From: an uncultured Lachnospiraceae bacterium
GTDB taxonomy: Bacteria; Bacillota; Clostridia; Lachnospirales; Lachnospiraceae
Direction of reading: 5' to 3'
Length of the DNA: 64,000 nt
NCBI GenBank assembly: GCA_937920345.1
Contig: CALGVA010000054.1
Coordinates: 124,001-188,000, forward strand
The position numbers were made by a program, and so were the translations under genes. This document shows, in pieces, positions 28,134-36,950 of this stretch. The notes under the pieces are model-generated. The model saw nothing but the letters and a program-made list of their open reading frames with translations, had not been told where the DNA came from and made no database searches. Positions within the stretch are counted from its first letter, which is position 1, and the number at the start of each line of letters is the position of its first letter.

Positions 28134-29318
28134 TTAATACTCGCTCCTGACAAATTTTTCAAATGCCTCTAAGGAGCGCTCCACCTTCTCCGTATCAATG
28201 CAGTACGCGAGACGGACATATCCGTCCACGCCGAACGTATTACTCGGCACCAGCACCAGATCATATTTCTTCGCTTTCTCACAGAAACTGACCGCGTCCT
28301 CTTCCAATGCTTTCGGGAACATATAGAAGGTGCCGCCCGGCTTCACACACTCGAATCCAAGACCCGTAAGCTCGCGATATAGAATATTCATATTCGTCTC
28401 ATAGACCGACAGATCGGACGTAAGATCCAGAACCTCAGCCACCGCCAGCTGTATGATAGACGGCGGACAGTTATGTCCCGTGCCTCTGGAAATCTGGCTG
28501 CACATCGTGCTGATCAGTTCCGCATCCGTGCATAACGGATTCACCGCCACATATCCGATTCGCTCTCCCGGCAGTGACAGCGATTTGGAGAAAGAATAGC
28601 AGGACAGTGTGTTCGCATAGAATTTCGACGGATACGGCGCCTCCACGCCCGCAAACACGATCTCTCTGTATGGTTCATCGGAAATCAGGAATATATCGTG
28701 TCCGTATGCTTTCTGTTTATCCTCCATGATCGCCGCCAGCCTGCGAAGCGTCTCCGAAGAATATGCCATACCGGAAGGATTGTTGGGTGTATTGATCAGA
28801 ACCGCCGCAACCTTGTCCGTCAGCATCTCTTCAAATGCTTCAAAATTGATCTGAAAGCTCTCCGTATCGGCGGGCACTACCTTTAATGCCGCGCCGGTCA
28901 GGTTGATATAGGGACCGTATTCCGGAAAATAAGGTGCAAAAGTGAGGATCTCATCACCCGGCTCGCTCACGCACCGCACCGCATGGGCAATCGCCCCCGC
29001 CGCCCCGGTGGTCATAAAAATATGGTTTCCCGTATAGTTCATGTCAAATCTTTTATTTAAAGATGCCGCAATCTTGTCCCGCACGGCCGGAATGCCCAGA
29101 CTCTGGCTGTAGCCGTGAAGTTCCATAGGATTTCTGTTCTGCAGCAGATCGATCATCGTGTCCGTAAATTTCTGCGGTGCGGGGACAGAAGGATTCCCCA
29201 GACTGTAATCAAATACATTCTCATACCCGATCTCTTTTCCCCTCGCCACAGCGAACTCCGATAACTGCCTGATAACTGATTTGCCCTGAAGCATGTCTTT
29301 ATACTTTTGTACGATCAT
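28134..29318 (-). CDS. PLP-dependent aminotransferase, class I/II
   Basis: A fold-type I aminotransferase of about 394 aa. Conserved features are YSLGNPSVPAPQKFTD near the N-terminus, TGAAGAIAHAVRCV, the Asn in LINTPNNPSGMAYSSE, ISDEPYRE and the PLP lysine in SFSKSLSLPGERIGYVA. The Arg that binds the substrate carboxylate is probably in GYVRLAYCI near the end. It is closest in style to aspartate/aromatic aminotransferases used as pyridoxal phosphate-dependent aminotransferase in Clostridia; the amino acid is not predictable. The frame is open to 29366 from a GTG; starts at 29330 or 29318 fit the family better. Confidence 0.88.
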   Translation of the reverse strand: MIVQKYKDMLQGKSVIRQLSEFAVARGKEIGYENVFDYSLGNPSVPAPQKFTDTMIDLLQNRNPMELHGYSQSLGIPAVRDKIAASLNKRFDMNYTGNHIFMTTGAAGAIAHAVRCVSEPGDEILTFAPYFPEYGPYINLTGAALKVVPADTESFQINFEAFEEMLTDKVAAVLINTPNNPSGMAYSSETLRRLAAIMEDKQKAYGHDIFLISDEPYREIVFAGVEAPYPSKFYANTLSCYSFSKSLSLPGERIGYVAVNPLCTDAELISTMCSQISRGTGHNCPPSIIQLAVAEVLDLTSDLSVYETNMNILYRELTGLGFECVKPGGTFYMFPKALEEDAVSFCEKAKKYDLVLVPSNTFGVDGYVRLAYCIDTEKVERSLEAFEKFVRSEY

Positions 29319-29434
29319 TTGAATAACCATGCCTTTCCGTAGCCTGCGAATCTGAGCCGCAGGCACAAATTTTGATTCCGCGCAGTATAGCCTGCCTTTT
29401 TATTTTATTCTGCATATCACAATATTATGTTCTG

Positions 29435-31651
29435 CTATGCCTGCTTTCTTACCAGGTGCATCAATCTGCCCTTAAAGTCACCGCTGATCGGCGGTATATT
29501 AATACCTGCATGGTGCAAAGTATCACCCCGGTACTCCGTCTGCCTGATCTCCGGCCAGTCCTGTGCATTCTCGATGACGTAGACAGCCTGCGGGTCAAGT
29601 CCCGGAATGTGGAGGCGTCTGCTGTGGAAATTGGGTCTGCCCAGCACCTGAATGTAAGTAATCAGCGCCTCACTTCTGTCCTTTGCCACCACTTCATAAC
29701 AGTCATAATAGTGATTGTCCGCATAGTGTGCGATCCGGTAATAATCTCCCGTGCGTACCAGATCATTGTACTTGTGGTACATGGCAGTCTGCTGCGGAAT
29801 CATATTCCGGTCCTCCTCCGGAATCTTCGTCACATCCAGCTCATAGCCGAACGTCCCGGCCAATGCCACATAACCTCTCGTCTCAAAAGGCGTCACTCTG
29901 CCCACTGTATGATTCGGGCAGTCGGACACGTGCGCACCCATCGTGGACAGCGGATAGATCAGTGCCGTACCTGCCTGAATGGACAGCCGCTCTATCGCAT
30001 CCGCGTCATCGGAGCACCAGATCTGCGGGCTGTAATACAGCATGCCGGCATCGAATCTCGCACCGCCGCCGGAACAGTTTTCCAGCAGCAGATGGGGAAA
30101 TTCCTTCGTCATTCTGTCCTGCATCTCATAGAGCGCAAGCACCTGTCTGTGAAGCAGTTCGCCCTGCCTGTCAGCCGGAAGCCCGTAACTGCCCAGATCA
30201 CTAAGCTGCCTGTTCATATCCCATTTCACATATTCGATATTGGCGCTGCGAAGAACCCCTGCAATCATCTCGTAGACACAATCTCTGACCTCCTGTCTCG
30301 TCAGATCAAGCACATACTGGTTGCGCGCGAGACTGCCCGTTCTGCCCGGAATCGCGATCGCCCAGTCGGGATGCGCGCGGTACAGATCGGAATCCGGTGA
30401 GATCATCTCCGGTTCCACCCAGATACCGAACTTCATGCCCAGTTTATTGACTTCATCCACCAGATATTTCAAGCCGCCCCTGATCTTGTTCTCATTGACC
30501 TGCCAGTCTCCGAGGCTGGAATTATCATCGTTCCGGTATCCGAACCAGCCATCGTCCATCACCAGCATCTCGATGCCCAGCGCGGAAGCCTGTTTCGCGA
30601 TACGCAGCAATTTATCCGTGTCAAAATCAAAGTAGGTTGCTTCCCAGTTGTTGATCAGAATCGGTCTCTTCTTATCCTTGTACTCCCCGCGGATCAGGTG
30701 ATTGCGGTACAGATCGTGGAATGTTCTCGTCATGCCGCCGATACCCTCCGCCGAGTAGACGCAGATTACTTCCGGCGCCTGAAAACCCCCGCCGGGCTCC
30801 AGCTTCCAGATGAAATCCTGCGGGTGGATTCCCATCACGGCACGCATGCTGCCGAACTGGTCCGCCTCGATCTGCGCCAGGAAATTACCGGAATAGACAA
30901 AATTCATGGCGTAGATCTCTCCGCTTTCTTCGGTCGTCGTTTTCTTCTTCCACGCCAGGAAAGGATGCTCCTGATGGCTGGACTCGCCGCGCACTGAAGA
31001 GACGCTCTGCTTACCCTTCATGACAGGCCGCGTCTGTATAATACGCTCTCTCGCCCATGAGCCGTGCAGCGTAATCATCTCATAGTCTTCCTGATCCATG
31101 TCGATGCATGCGGACAATACCTTCGTCAGATAGACCGGCTCCTTCGCCTGATTGACGATCCTCACACTCCGCGCCACAGCATCGCTGTCTGCAAAGATAC
31201 TGTAGGAAAGGATCACCTGCAGCTGCAGCGCCTGATCCTCACAGGTTATCTCCAGTGTCTTACACTCTGCTTTCTGTCCGAACGTCGCAGGCAGCCCCGG
31301 CAGTTCATCCTTGCCGTCATATATTCTGTGGGAAACATAGGACAGCGATACGCCGCTGTGTCCGCCCATGGTTCTGACCGCCAGCGTGCTCTCCCTGTAA
31401 TCGCCCAGACCGTTCCCCGTGTACTCCATCGGAAATGTATCCAGGAAAGAAGTTCTGTCCCGGTTGTTCTGTGACGGCACAAAGGGCGCCTCCGCAGTCC
31501 GCATAAGATACGCCAGATTGTCCTCCTCCAGCTTTCTTCCATAATAGATATGCCCGACAAAATTCTCCTCGTCCACGATTCCGATGCAATAACTCGTATG
31601 CACCGTATCTAATTTGAAAACCCTGTTCTGCTCATTATACGTAATATTCAT
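29435..31651 (-). CDS. Alpha-galactosidase, GH36
   Basis: A glycoside hydrolase of 738 aa that removes alpha-1,6-galactose from melibiose, raffinose and stachyose. The beta-sandwich N-domain precedes the (beta/alpha)8 barrel. The nucleophile is D478 in YVKWDMNRQ and the acid/base D548 in WCSDDADAIERL. LLLENCSGGGARFDAGMLYY and EPEMISPDSDLYR are further GH36 hallmarks. No signal peptide is seen, so it acts inside the cell on imported oligosaccharides. The ATG at 31651 follows GGAGG by four bases; the frame is open to 31705. It is divergent from an AEC transporter across a 19-bp inverted repeat. Confidence 0.95.
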   Translation of the reverse strand: MNITYNEQNRVFKLDTVHTSYCIGIVDEENFVGHIYYGRKLEEDNLAYLMRTAEAPFVPSQNNRDRTSFLDTFPMEYTGNGLGDYRESTLAVRTMGGHSGVSLSYVSHRIYDGKDELPGLPATFGQKAECKTLEITCEDQALQLQVILSYSIFADSDAVARSVRIVNQAKEPVYLTKVLSACIDMDQEDYEMITLHGSWARERIIQTRPVMKGKQSVSSVRGESSHQEHPFLAWKKKTTTEESGEIYAMNFVYSGNFLAQIEADQFGSMRAVMGIHPQDFIWKLEPGGGFQAPEVICVYSAEGIGGMTRTFHDLYRNHLIRGEYKDKKRPILINNWEATYFDFDTDKLLRIAKQASALGIEMLVMDDGWFGYRNDDNSSLGDWQVNENKIRGGLKYLVDEVNKLGMKFGIWVEPEMISPDSDLYRAHPDWAIAIPGRTGSLARNQYVLDLTRQEVRDCVYEMIAGVLRSANIEYVKWDMNRQLSDLGSYGLPADRQGELLHRQVLALYEMQDRMTKEFPHLLLENCSGGGARFDAGMLYYSPQIWCSDDADAIERLSIQAGTALIYPLSTMGAHVSDCPNHTVGRVTPFETRGYVALAGTFGYELDVTKIPEEDRNMIPQQTAMYHKYNDLVRTGDYYRIAHYADNHYYDCYEVVAKDRSEALITYIQVLGRPNFHSRRLHIPGLDPQAVYVIENAQDWPEIRQTEYRGDTLHHAGINIPPISGDFKGRLMHLVRKQA

Positions 31652-31733
31652 TTTTCCTCCATTCCTGCCAAAAACACCACAAACACATGTTTTTCCACCA
31701 TTCACGGAAAATGCACGCTTTTTGCATTCTCCC

Positions 31734-31790
31734 GGACATGAAGTTATACTAAAACGGCGTCCTTACCAGTCTTAGTATAACTTCATGTCC
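31734..31790. promoter_or_regulatory. 19-bp perfect inverted repeat with two facing promoters
   Basis: GGACATGAAGTTATACTAA (31734-31752) and its exact complement (31772-31790) flank a 19-base centre between the divergent alpha-galactosidase and AEC transporter genes. Each arm carries TATACT as a possible -10. The plus-strand -35 would be TTGCAT (31722-31727, spacing 17) and the minus-strand -35 TTGGTA (31796-31801, spacing 16), so the two promoters face each other across the centre. Confidence 0.65.
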
Positions 31791-31905
31791 TATTATACCA
31801 ACTTCCCTCTTTTTAGGAAAGTGCCTTATTTATATTTGTATTTCAGAAAAAAAGTGGTACAATATCCACTGTTGGAATTGAAACAGAAAGCAGGTTTGAG
31901 AAACT

Positions 31906-32940
31906 ATGAGTATCACAGTCGTATTACAGCAGATGGTCATGATCTTTATACTGATCGCCATCGGCTTACTGTTATATAAGAAAGAAATGCTGTCAGATAT
32001 AACCGCAAAACAAATCTCGGGCATCATTGTCAACGTAACAAATCCGGCATTACTGATCTGTTCCGCTTTCCAGGACGGCCCGAAAGTTTCGCTGCCAGAA
32101 CTCGGGATTGCACTCGGTATCTACCTGATCGTCTACGGGATTCTGATCGCCGCAGGCTGCCTGATCCCGCGTATCCTGCGGGTGCCGGATATGTATCATT
32201 ATTCCTACCAGATGCTGACCATCTTCGGCAACGTAGGTTTCATCGGCATACCTCTGGCATCCGCAGTTCTGGGACCGGAATCTCTGATCTTCGTATCCAT
32301 CTATAACCTGATCTTTAATATTCTGATCTATACCTTCGGCATCTCGCTGCTGCAGAGAGCCGAGGCAAGACAGCTGGCGGCTGCAGCAGAGAAAGCCACT
32401 GCCCGGGAGCAGGATTCGGATGCCGTCTGCGCCGCCCCGTGTGAAGCAGTCCCGCCTGCAAAAACAGGAACTGAAGCGGCGCCCGTAACCACTCCCCTGT
32501 GGAAGAAACTGATCAACGCCGGGACGATTTCCGCCACTGCAACGATCATCTTCTATCTGGGCAATTTCCGTGTACCGGTAATCGTCTCATCTACCCTGAC
32601 CTACATGGGACAGGCCACTACACTGCTGTCCATGCTGGTTCTGGGTGCTTCCGTGGCACAGATGGCGCCGAAAGATATCTTTTCCCATCCGAAGCTGTAC
32701 GGCTTCACCCTGCTGCGACAGATTCTGGTGCCCATCGGCTGTATTCTGCTGCTGCGCCCGTTTATCCACAATCCGTTGATTCTGAACACAATGGCGCTGA
32801 TGCTCGCCGTGCCCGCCGCCAACATGCCGCTGATGCTCTCCAAGCAGCTCCAGGTAGAGACAGACACGATCTCTCAGGGCATCATTCTGACCACGATCCT
32901 GAGTCTTGGAACGATTCCGGTCGTGAGCCTGCTATTATGA
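31906..32940 (+). CDS. AEC family transporter
   Basis: A membrane permease of the auxin efflux carrier/AEC family, 344 aa with about ten hydrophobic segments in two halves. The first half starts VVLQQMVMIFILIAIGLLLY and has NVTNPALLICSAF. The second half has LGASVAQM and AVPAANMPLMLSKQL, the conserved pattern with a helix-breaking Asn/Pro. Between the halves lies an Ala/Glu-rich cytoplasmic loop (about residues 148-190), longer than usual and rather low in complexity. Substrates of the family are organic acids, amino acids or unknown. Its stop overlaps the pyruvate kinase stop by six bases, tail to tail. Confidence 0.88.
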   Translation: MSITVVLQQMVMIFILIAIGLLLYKKEMLSDITAKQISGIIVNVTNPALLICSAFQDGPKVSLPELGIALGIYLIVYGILIAAGCLIPRILRVPDMYHYSYQMLTIFGNVGFIGIPLASAVLGPESLIFVSIYNLIFNILIYTFGISLLQRAEARQLAAAAEKATAREQDSDAVCAAPCEAVPPAKTGTEAAPVTTPLWKKLINAGTISATATIIFYLGNFRVPVIVSSTLTYMGQATTLLSMLVLGASVAQMAPKDIFSHPKLYGFTLLRQILVPIGCILLLRPFIHNPLILNTMALMLAVPAANMPLMLSKQLQVETDTISQGIILTTILSLGTIPVVSLLL

Positions 32941-34353
32941 TACGATCTGTACTTTCATCATGTTGGTAGTGCCGGAGAATCCGATGGGAACGCCCGACGT
33001 AATGACCGTCAGATCGCCTTTTTCCAGAAGCTTCTTCTTTACCGCCGCATGGATCGCCTTATCGAACAGATCAAACACTTCTTTTTCTTCCTTGATCAGA
33101 AGCGGCGTTACACCCCATGTCAGGGACAGCTGCCTGCAGACTTTCTCTGTCGTGGCGCAGCTTATGATATCGCTCATCGGACGGTATCTTGAGATCATCC
33201 GCGCCGATCTGCCGGACTTCGTCACAGTCACGATTGCCCTGGCATTCAGATCAAGCGCTGTGGTACAGGTGGCATGACAGATGGCGTCCGTTATATCCGG
33301 ATTGGCGCTTCTCTCATTCTGGAAGAAACGCTTCCGGTAATCCACATCCTGTTCCGTTCGCTCCGCGATGCGCACCATTGTCTTCACAGCTTCCACGGGA
33401 TATGCGCCCGCCGCCGTCTCTCCGGACAGCATGATCGCGCTGGTGCCGTCGTACACCGCATTGGCTATGTCGGTCGTCTCCGCTCTCGTCGGGCGCGGAT
33501 TCTTGATCATGGACTCCAGCATCTGGGTCGCCGTAATCACCTGCTTACCGGCGCGGTAAACCTTCTTAATGATCTTCTTCTGGATCACAGGCACTTCCTC
33601 ATAAGGAATCTCCACACCCATATCGCCGCGGGCTACCATGATGCCATCGGAAACCTCTATGATGTCGTCAATGTTGGCAACGCCCTGCGCATTTTCAATC
33701 TTAGATATGATTCTGATCTCCTCCCCGCCGTTTTTCTCAAGCAGTTTGCGCAGCTGCAGAATATCTTCTTTTTTCTGGACAAAAGACGCCGCGATGAAAT
33801 CCACATCCTGTTCAATGCCGAATAGAATATCCTCTCTGTCCCTGTCACTGATATATGGCATGGAAAGGTCTACATCCGGCACATTAACGCCCTTATGATT
33901 GGACACAGCGCCGCCGTTGATCACGCGGCAGACAATATTGTTCTTATCAACCTTTTCCACCGTCATCTCGATCAGTCCGTCGTCCATCAGAACGCGCATA
34001 CCCACTTCCAGGTCTTCGTACAGCCTGTTGTAAGTCACGCTGACAATGTCCTTCGTCCCTTCCACCTCATCGGCGGTCAGCGTAAATAACTGTCCTTCTT
34101 CGAGCATGACTTTGCCTTCTTTGAAATCCTTCACCCGCACTTCCGGTCCTTTGGTATCCAACAGGATCGCCACCGGTTTACCCACTTCCTTGCGAAGCTT
34201 CTTTACCATATCCATTCTTCTCTTATGGTCCTCATACGTACCGTGGGAAAAGTTGCATCGGGCAACGTCCATCCCCTCTATCATCATTTGTCTGAGCACT
34301 TCCTCATTGTCTGTTGCCGGTCCGAGGGTGCATACGATTTTTGTTTTTCTCAT
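32935..34353 (-). CDS. pyk: Pyruvate kinase
   Basis: A glycolytic enzyme converting PEP and ADP to pyruvate and ATP. It begins MRKTKIVCTLGPATDNEEVL, with the cofactor/substrate motif CNFSHGTYEDH and the active-site signature ISKIENAQGVANIDDI followed by GIMVARGDMGVEIPYEEV. The C-terminal allosteric domain is present; the extra PEP-utiliser-like domain of the Bacillus enzyme is absent at 472 aa. The ATG at 34353 follows GGAGG by five bases; another ATG four codons upstream has no such site. The leader from 34354 to 34560 holds no recognisable gene. Confidence 0.96.
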   Translation of the reverse strand: MRKTKIVCTLGPATDNEEVLRQMMIEGMDVARCNFSHGTYEDHKRRMDMVKKLRKEVGKPVAILLDTKGPEVRVKDFKEGKVMLEEGQLFTLTADEVEGTKDIVSVTYNRLYEDLEVGMRVLMDDGLIEMTVEKVDKNNIVCRVINGGAVSNHKGVNVPDVDLSMPYISDRDREDILFGIEQDVDFIAASFVQKKEDILQLRKLLEKNGGEEIRIISKIENAQGVANIDDIIEVSDGIMVARGDMGVEIPYEEVPVIQKKIIKKVYRAGKQVITATQMLESMIKNPRPTRAETTDIANAVYDGTSAIMLSGETAAGAYPVEAVKTMVRIAERTEQDVDYRKRFFQNERSANPDITDAICHATCTTALDLNARAIVTVTKSGRSARMISRYRPMSDIISCATTEKVCRQLSLTWGVTPLLIKEEKEVFDLFDKAIHAAVKKKLLEKGDLTVITSGVPIGFSGTTNMMKVQIVS

Positions 34354-34560
34354 TGTTTCCTCCATTCCGAAGCGTTCTGCGCAGAGTTTTCCGAAGGAAT
34401 ACTCTCCCCGCTTTTATTCTGTACGCAAATGTCATATCTTAACCGTGCCTGCGTTCTAATCTTAATGTCAAACACGCAGGAATCACATACGGCAATCTGA
34501 TCATACCATAATATGCCGCTTCATAACAATCTCCTGCGATATTTTAGCACAATATTAATA

Positions 34561-34694
34561 ACAGTTCAGCCTTCGGCTTCACTGTCACTCCTGATGCACA
34601 CAAAATGCTCCAAAGTCGCATTTTGGCGCTTTCACAACTCATAAAATCGCATACAGAGCGATTTTACTCGCGGAATAGTGCAGGGCTGAACTGT
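34561..34694. other. Structured gene-free spacer with nested hairpins
   Basis: ACAGTTCAGCC (34561-34571) is the exact complement of GGCTGAACTGT (34684-34694). Inside lie CAAAATGC/GCATTTTG (about 34600-34625) and AAAATCGC/GCGATTTT (about 34643-34665). The left arm can also fold locally (ACAGT, AGCC with GGCT, ACTGT at 34561-34585), which would compete with the long-range pairing. The stretch 34366-34873 has no gene; the rest of it holds a terminator at 34737-34776. Confidence 0.6.
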
Positions 34695-34736
34695 CAGCAA
34701 TATTAATCTTATCTGCACATTACACAGCCATAACAC

Positions 34737-34776
34737 AAAGGCGGCGGCATCGCGTCCCATCACGCGGTCTCCGCCG
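34737..34776 (-). terminator. Probable terminator of the BlaI/M56 operon
   Basis: A two-tier stem, GGCGG with CCGCC (34743-34747 with 34771-34775) and CGCGT with ACGCG inside, is followed on the minus strand by CCTTTGTG. It lies about 100 bases past the M56 stop. Confidence 0.55.
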
Positions 34777-34873
34777 TCTTCTTACTCACTGTATCGTGAA
34801 CTTCTCATTCCTGCCCTGCATTAACTGCCTGCGCCATGCGGACGTACCTGTCTCTTCGACACGTATGACGGCA

Positions 34874-36409
34874 TCAAGGCTCACCGCCCTCTTCTTTCTC
34901 CACATCAGCCGCAAAGTTCCTGATCAGGGTGATAGCCGCCCGCAGTTCTCTGTCCTCGCTTGTATTCATGATATAGAGATAATGCCTGCCGTCCATCACG
35001 ATATCAAACCTTTGCATTGTATCTCCAGAACCCAACACATACCACATGATTTCGTCCGGGTCTTTGATCCCCATCTCATACTCGATATCCTCCGGCGTGC
35101 CTGAAACTGTAAGCGTTACCCAGTCCCCCACACTCTGCCGGAAACCGGAAGACACATAGATCTTCCCCGCGGGAACCTTCCACGTAAGGTTAATAAACTC
35201 ACTTTGCAGTTCGATGTCGTCATCTCCCATCATAATCACATCTTCGGGATCCACATCATATGCCTTGGAAAGCACCCTGACGATCTCGTCGTCCGTATTG
35301 TCTGCAATATCCCCGGGCATACTGTCCGTCACATCATCTGACACAGCCTCTATCATGCCGCCTGCATGGCAGTTAATCGCCGCTGCGGCACTGTCCGTCT
35401 TCTCCTCCGCATAAGTCTGTCGAACACTCGTCCGCTCTGCAAGCCCTTCATATGCTGCCAGAACGCCGTTGCCAGCCGCCAGTGATGTTGTACAGCTTCC
35501 TACAATAAAGCATGCCGCTAACGCGATAGCTGTATTTCTCTTCAAACCACCGCGCTTCTGATATTCACTCATGTATTCTACTCTCCTCTCACAATCCGAT
35601 CTGCCGGCCGCCAGCTGAAACAGCTGGTGGCGCTCCCACTTACCGTCCTCGGAAGATATTTTCAGGATAACCTGAAAATACCCCGAGTCGGTAAATTTAT
35701 TTTCGCCCTTTTTACATGCTACCTTGTCACAATATTTCTCGCAGTCCACCTTCATCTGTTTAAACAGAATATGGGCTGCCGGATTAAACACATGCAGCAA
35801 AGTAACAATACTGCCAATCGTCTTGCAGACAAGATCCCCATTGTGGAAATGACACAGTTCATGGTATAGAATAACCCTTGCTTCCTCTTCTGTGTACTGC
35901 CATAGCGGCATGACCACCGTATAGCCACGCCTGTAAGTAATGCACGGCATATTTACGGAATCATTCATACACACGGATATCCGATTCCTGATCCCTAGTT
36001 CAGCACAAACATCCTGAAGCACCTTGAAAACCATCTTGTCCTCTTCCGGAATATTACCTTTACAGATGCGACTCCACCGAAGACACCGCACCAGCCTGTA
36101 AAGCAGAAGCGCCAGAAACATACTGACCCATATACACCCGCAAGCCGCATTCAATGTTCTCGTATACGGCGTGTTATAGAACAGATTGATCTTATCTTCC
36201 GCTCCTGCCGCATGAAGCCGCCTGTCCAGATACAGCACAAAATAAACAAGCGGTACAAGATACGCGCCCAGCGATACCATAGTCAGAAAACGCTGAAAGC
36301 CGGCATCCAGTTTCGTCCTTTTCCGTAGCAACAGCTCCGTCATATAGAATATGGTTCCCGTGATATCAGTCAACAGTAATGCAAGGAATAAATTATTTAC
36401 CCAGTCCAT
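34874..36409 (-). CDS. M56 family metallopeptidase (BlaR1-like sensor)
   Basis: A membrane zinc peptidase of 511 aa. Membrane segments are LFLALLLTDITGTIFYMTEL, FLTMVSLGAYLVPLVYFVLY and one near residues 90-110. The catalytic HELCH is at residues 183-187 and fits the M56 consensus. A further membrane segment near residue 295 (IALAACFIVGSCTT) leads to an extracytoplasmic C-terminal region of about 200 residues. That region has no penicillin-binding motifs (no SxxK/KTG), so the ligand is not a beta-lactam by BlaR1-type chemistry. It overlaps blaI by 17 bases; expected role is cleavage of the repressor on signal. Confidence 0.9.
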   Translation of the reverse strand: MDWVNNLFLALLLTDITGTIFYMTELLLRKRTKLDAGFQRFLTMVSLGAYLVPLVYFVLYLDRRLHAAGAEDKINLFYNTPYTRTLNAACGCIWVSMFLALLLYRLVRCLRWSRICKGNIPEEDKMVFKVLQDVCAELGIRNRISVCMNDSVNMPCITYRRGYTVVMPLWQYTEEEARVILYHELCHFHNGDLVCKTIGSIVTLLHVFNPAAHILFKQMKVDCEKYCDKVACKKGENKFTDSGYFQVILKISSEDGKWERHQLFQLAAGRSDCERRVEYMSEYQKRGGLKRNTAIALAACFIVGSCTTSLAAGNGVLAAYEGLAERTSVRQTYAEEKTDSAAAAINCHAGGMIEAVSDDVTDSMPGDIADNTDDEIVRVLSKAYDVDPEDVIMMGDDDIELQSEFINLTWKVPAGKIYVSSGFRQSVGDWVTLTVSGTPEDIEYEMGIKDPDEIMWYVLGSGDTMQRFDIVMDGRHYLYIMNTSEDRELRAAITLIRNFAADVEKEEGGEP

Positions 36410-36773
36410 CGATCATCTTTTGTATTCTCTCGACCTCATCCTTTCGTATAGGCCGCCCCTGCGCCAACGCACAAAGAAATTCATCAGCATTGTCATGATT
36501 CCAGAAGTTGACATAGTCATTCGTTAACTGTCCCTTATACTCCTCAAGCGGAATCAAAATCTGATAGAAGAATACACGTCCCTGGCGATAATGTCTCAGA
36601 TACCCTTTCCTCACAAGCCGTGCCAGAAATGTGGATACTGTCTGCGGCTTCCATTTCTTATGGTATTTATCATTCACTCTCTGCATGATTTCCATAAGGC
36701 TGAGCTCCTCATCGGCATCCCATACCGTCTTCATTACCAACTGTTCACAATCTGTTAAGTTTTCAAGTGTCAT
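36393..36773 (-). CDS. BlaI/MecI/CopY family repressor
   Basis: A winged-helix repressor of 126 aa. The DNA-binding half is LTDCEQLVMKTVWDADEELS followed by VNDKYHKKWKPQTVSTFLAR and LVRKGYLRHYRQGRVFFYQ, a clear match to the BlaI/MecI family. The C-terminal dimer helix follows. In the family the partner M56 peptidase cleaves the dimer region to lift repression. GGAGG lies before the ATG, and a palindrome lies in the promoter just upstream, so autoregulation is likely. What drives the pair here is unknown; no beta-lactamase gene is nearby. Confidence 0.92.
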   Translation of the reverse strand: MTLENLTDCEQLVMKTVWDADEELSLMEIMQRVNDKYHKKWKPQTVSTFLARLVRKGYLRHYRQGRVFFYQILIPLEEYKGQLTNDYVNFWNHDNADEFLCALAQGRPIRKDEVERIQKMIDGLGK

Positions 36774-36798
36774 ATCCTGCCTCCGTAGTCTCTACAAT

Positions 36799-36847
36799 CT
36801 ACAATTAGCATTGTAGTTATGATATTAAAAAATTTCTCTTATTTCAA
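36799..36847 (-). promoter_or_regulatory. blaI promoter and candidate BlaI operator
   Basis: On the minus strand TTGAAA (36842-36847) and TATCAT (36819-36824) are 17 bases apart. Directly downstream lies CTACAAT-TAGC-ATTGTAG (36799-36816), a perfect 7-bp dyad with TACA/TGTA ends of the BlaI type. A second TGTAGTTATG occurs near 36914. Confidence 0.75.
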
Positions 36848-36950
36848 TACTATTTTATTATTCGTAGAATATCAAGCAAAATATGACCGCAAAACTCCCA
36901 AAAATAAACGGTTACTGTAGTTATGCTGTCAATATCCGACTTTTTTCTGT

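Noticed and set aside
31734..31790. Resemblance of ATAACTTC in the inverted repeat to loxP arms
   Set aside because: Only eight bases match, arm order and spacer length differ from loxP, and no recombinase gene is near.
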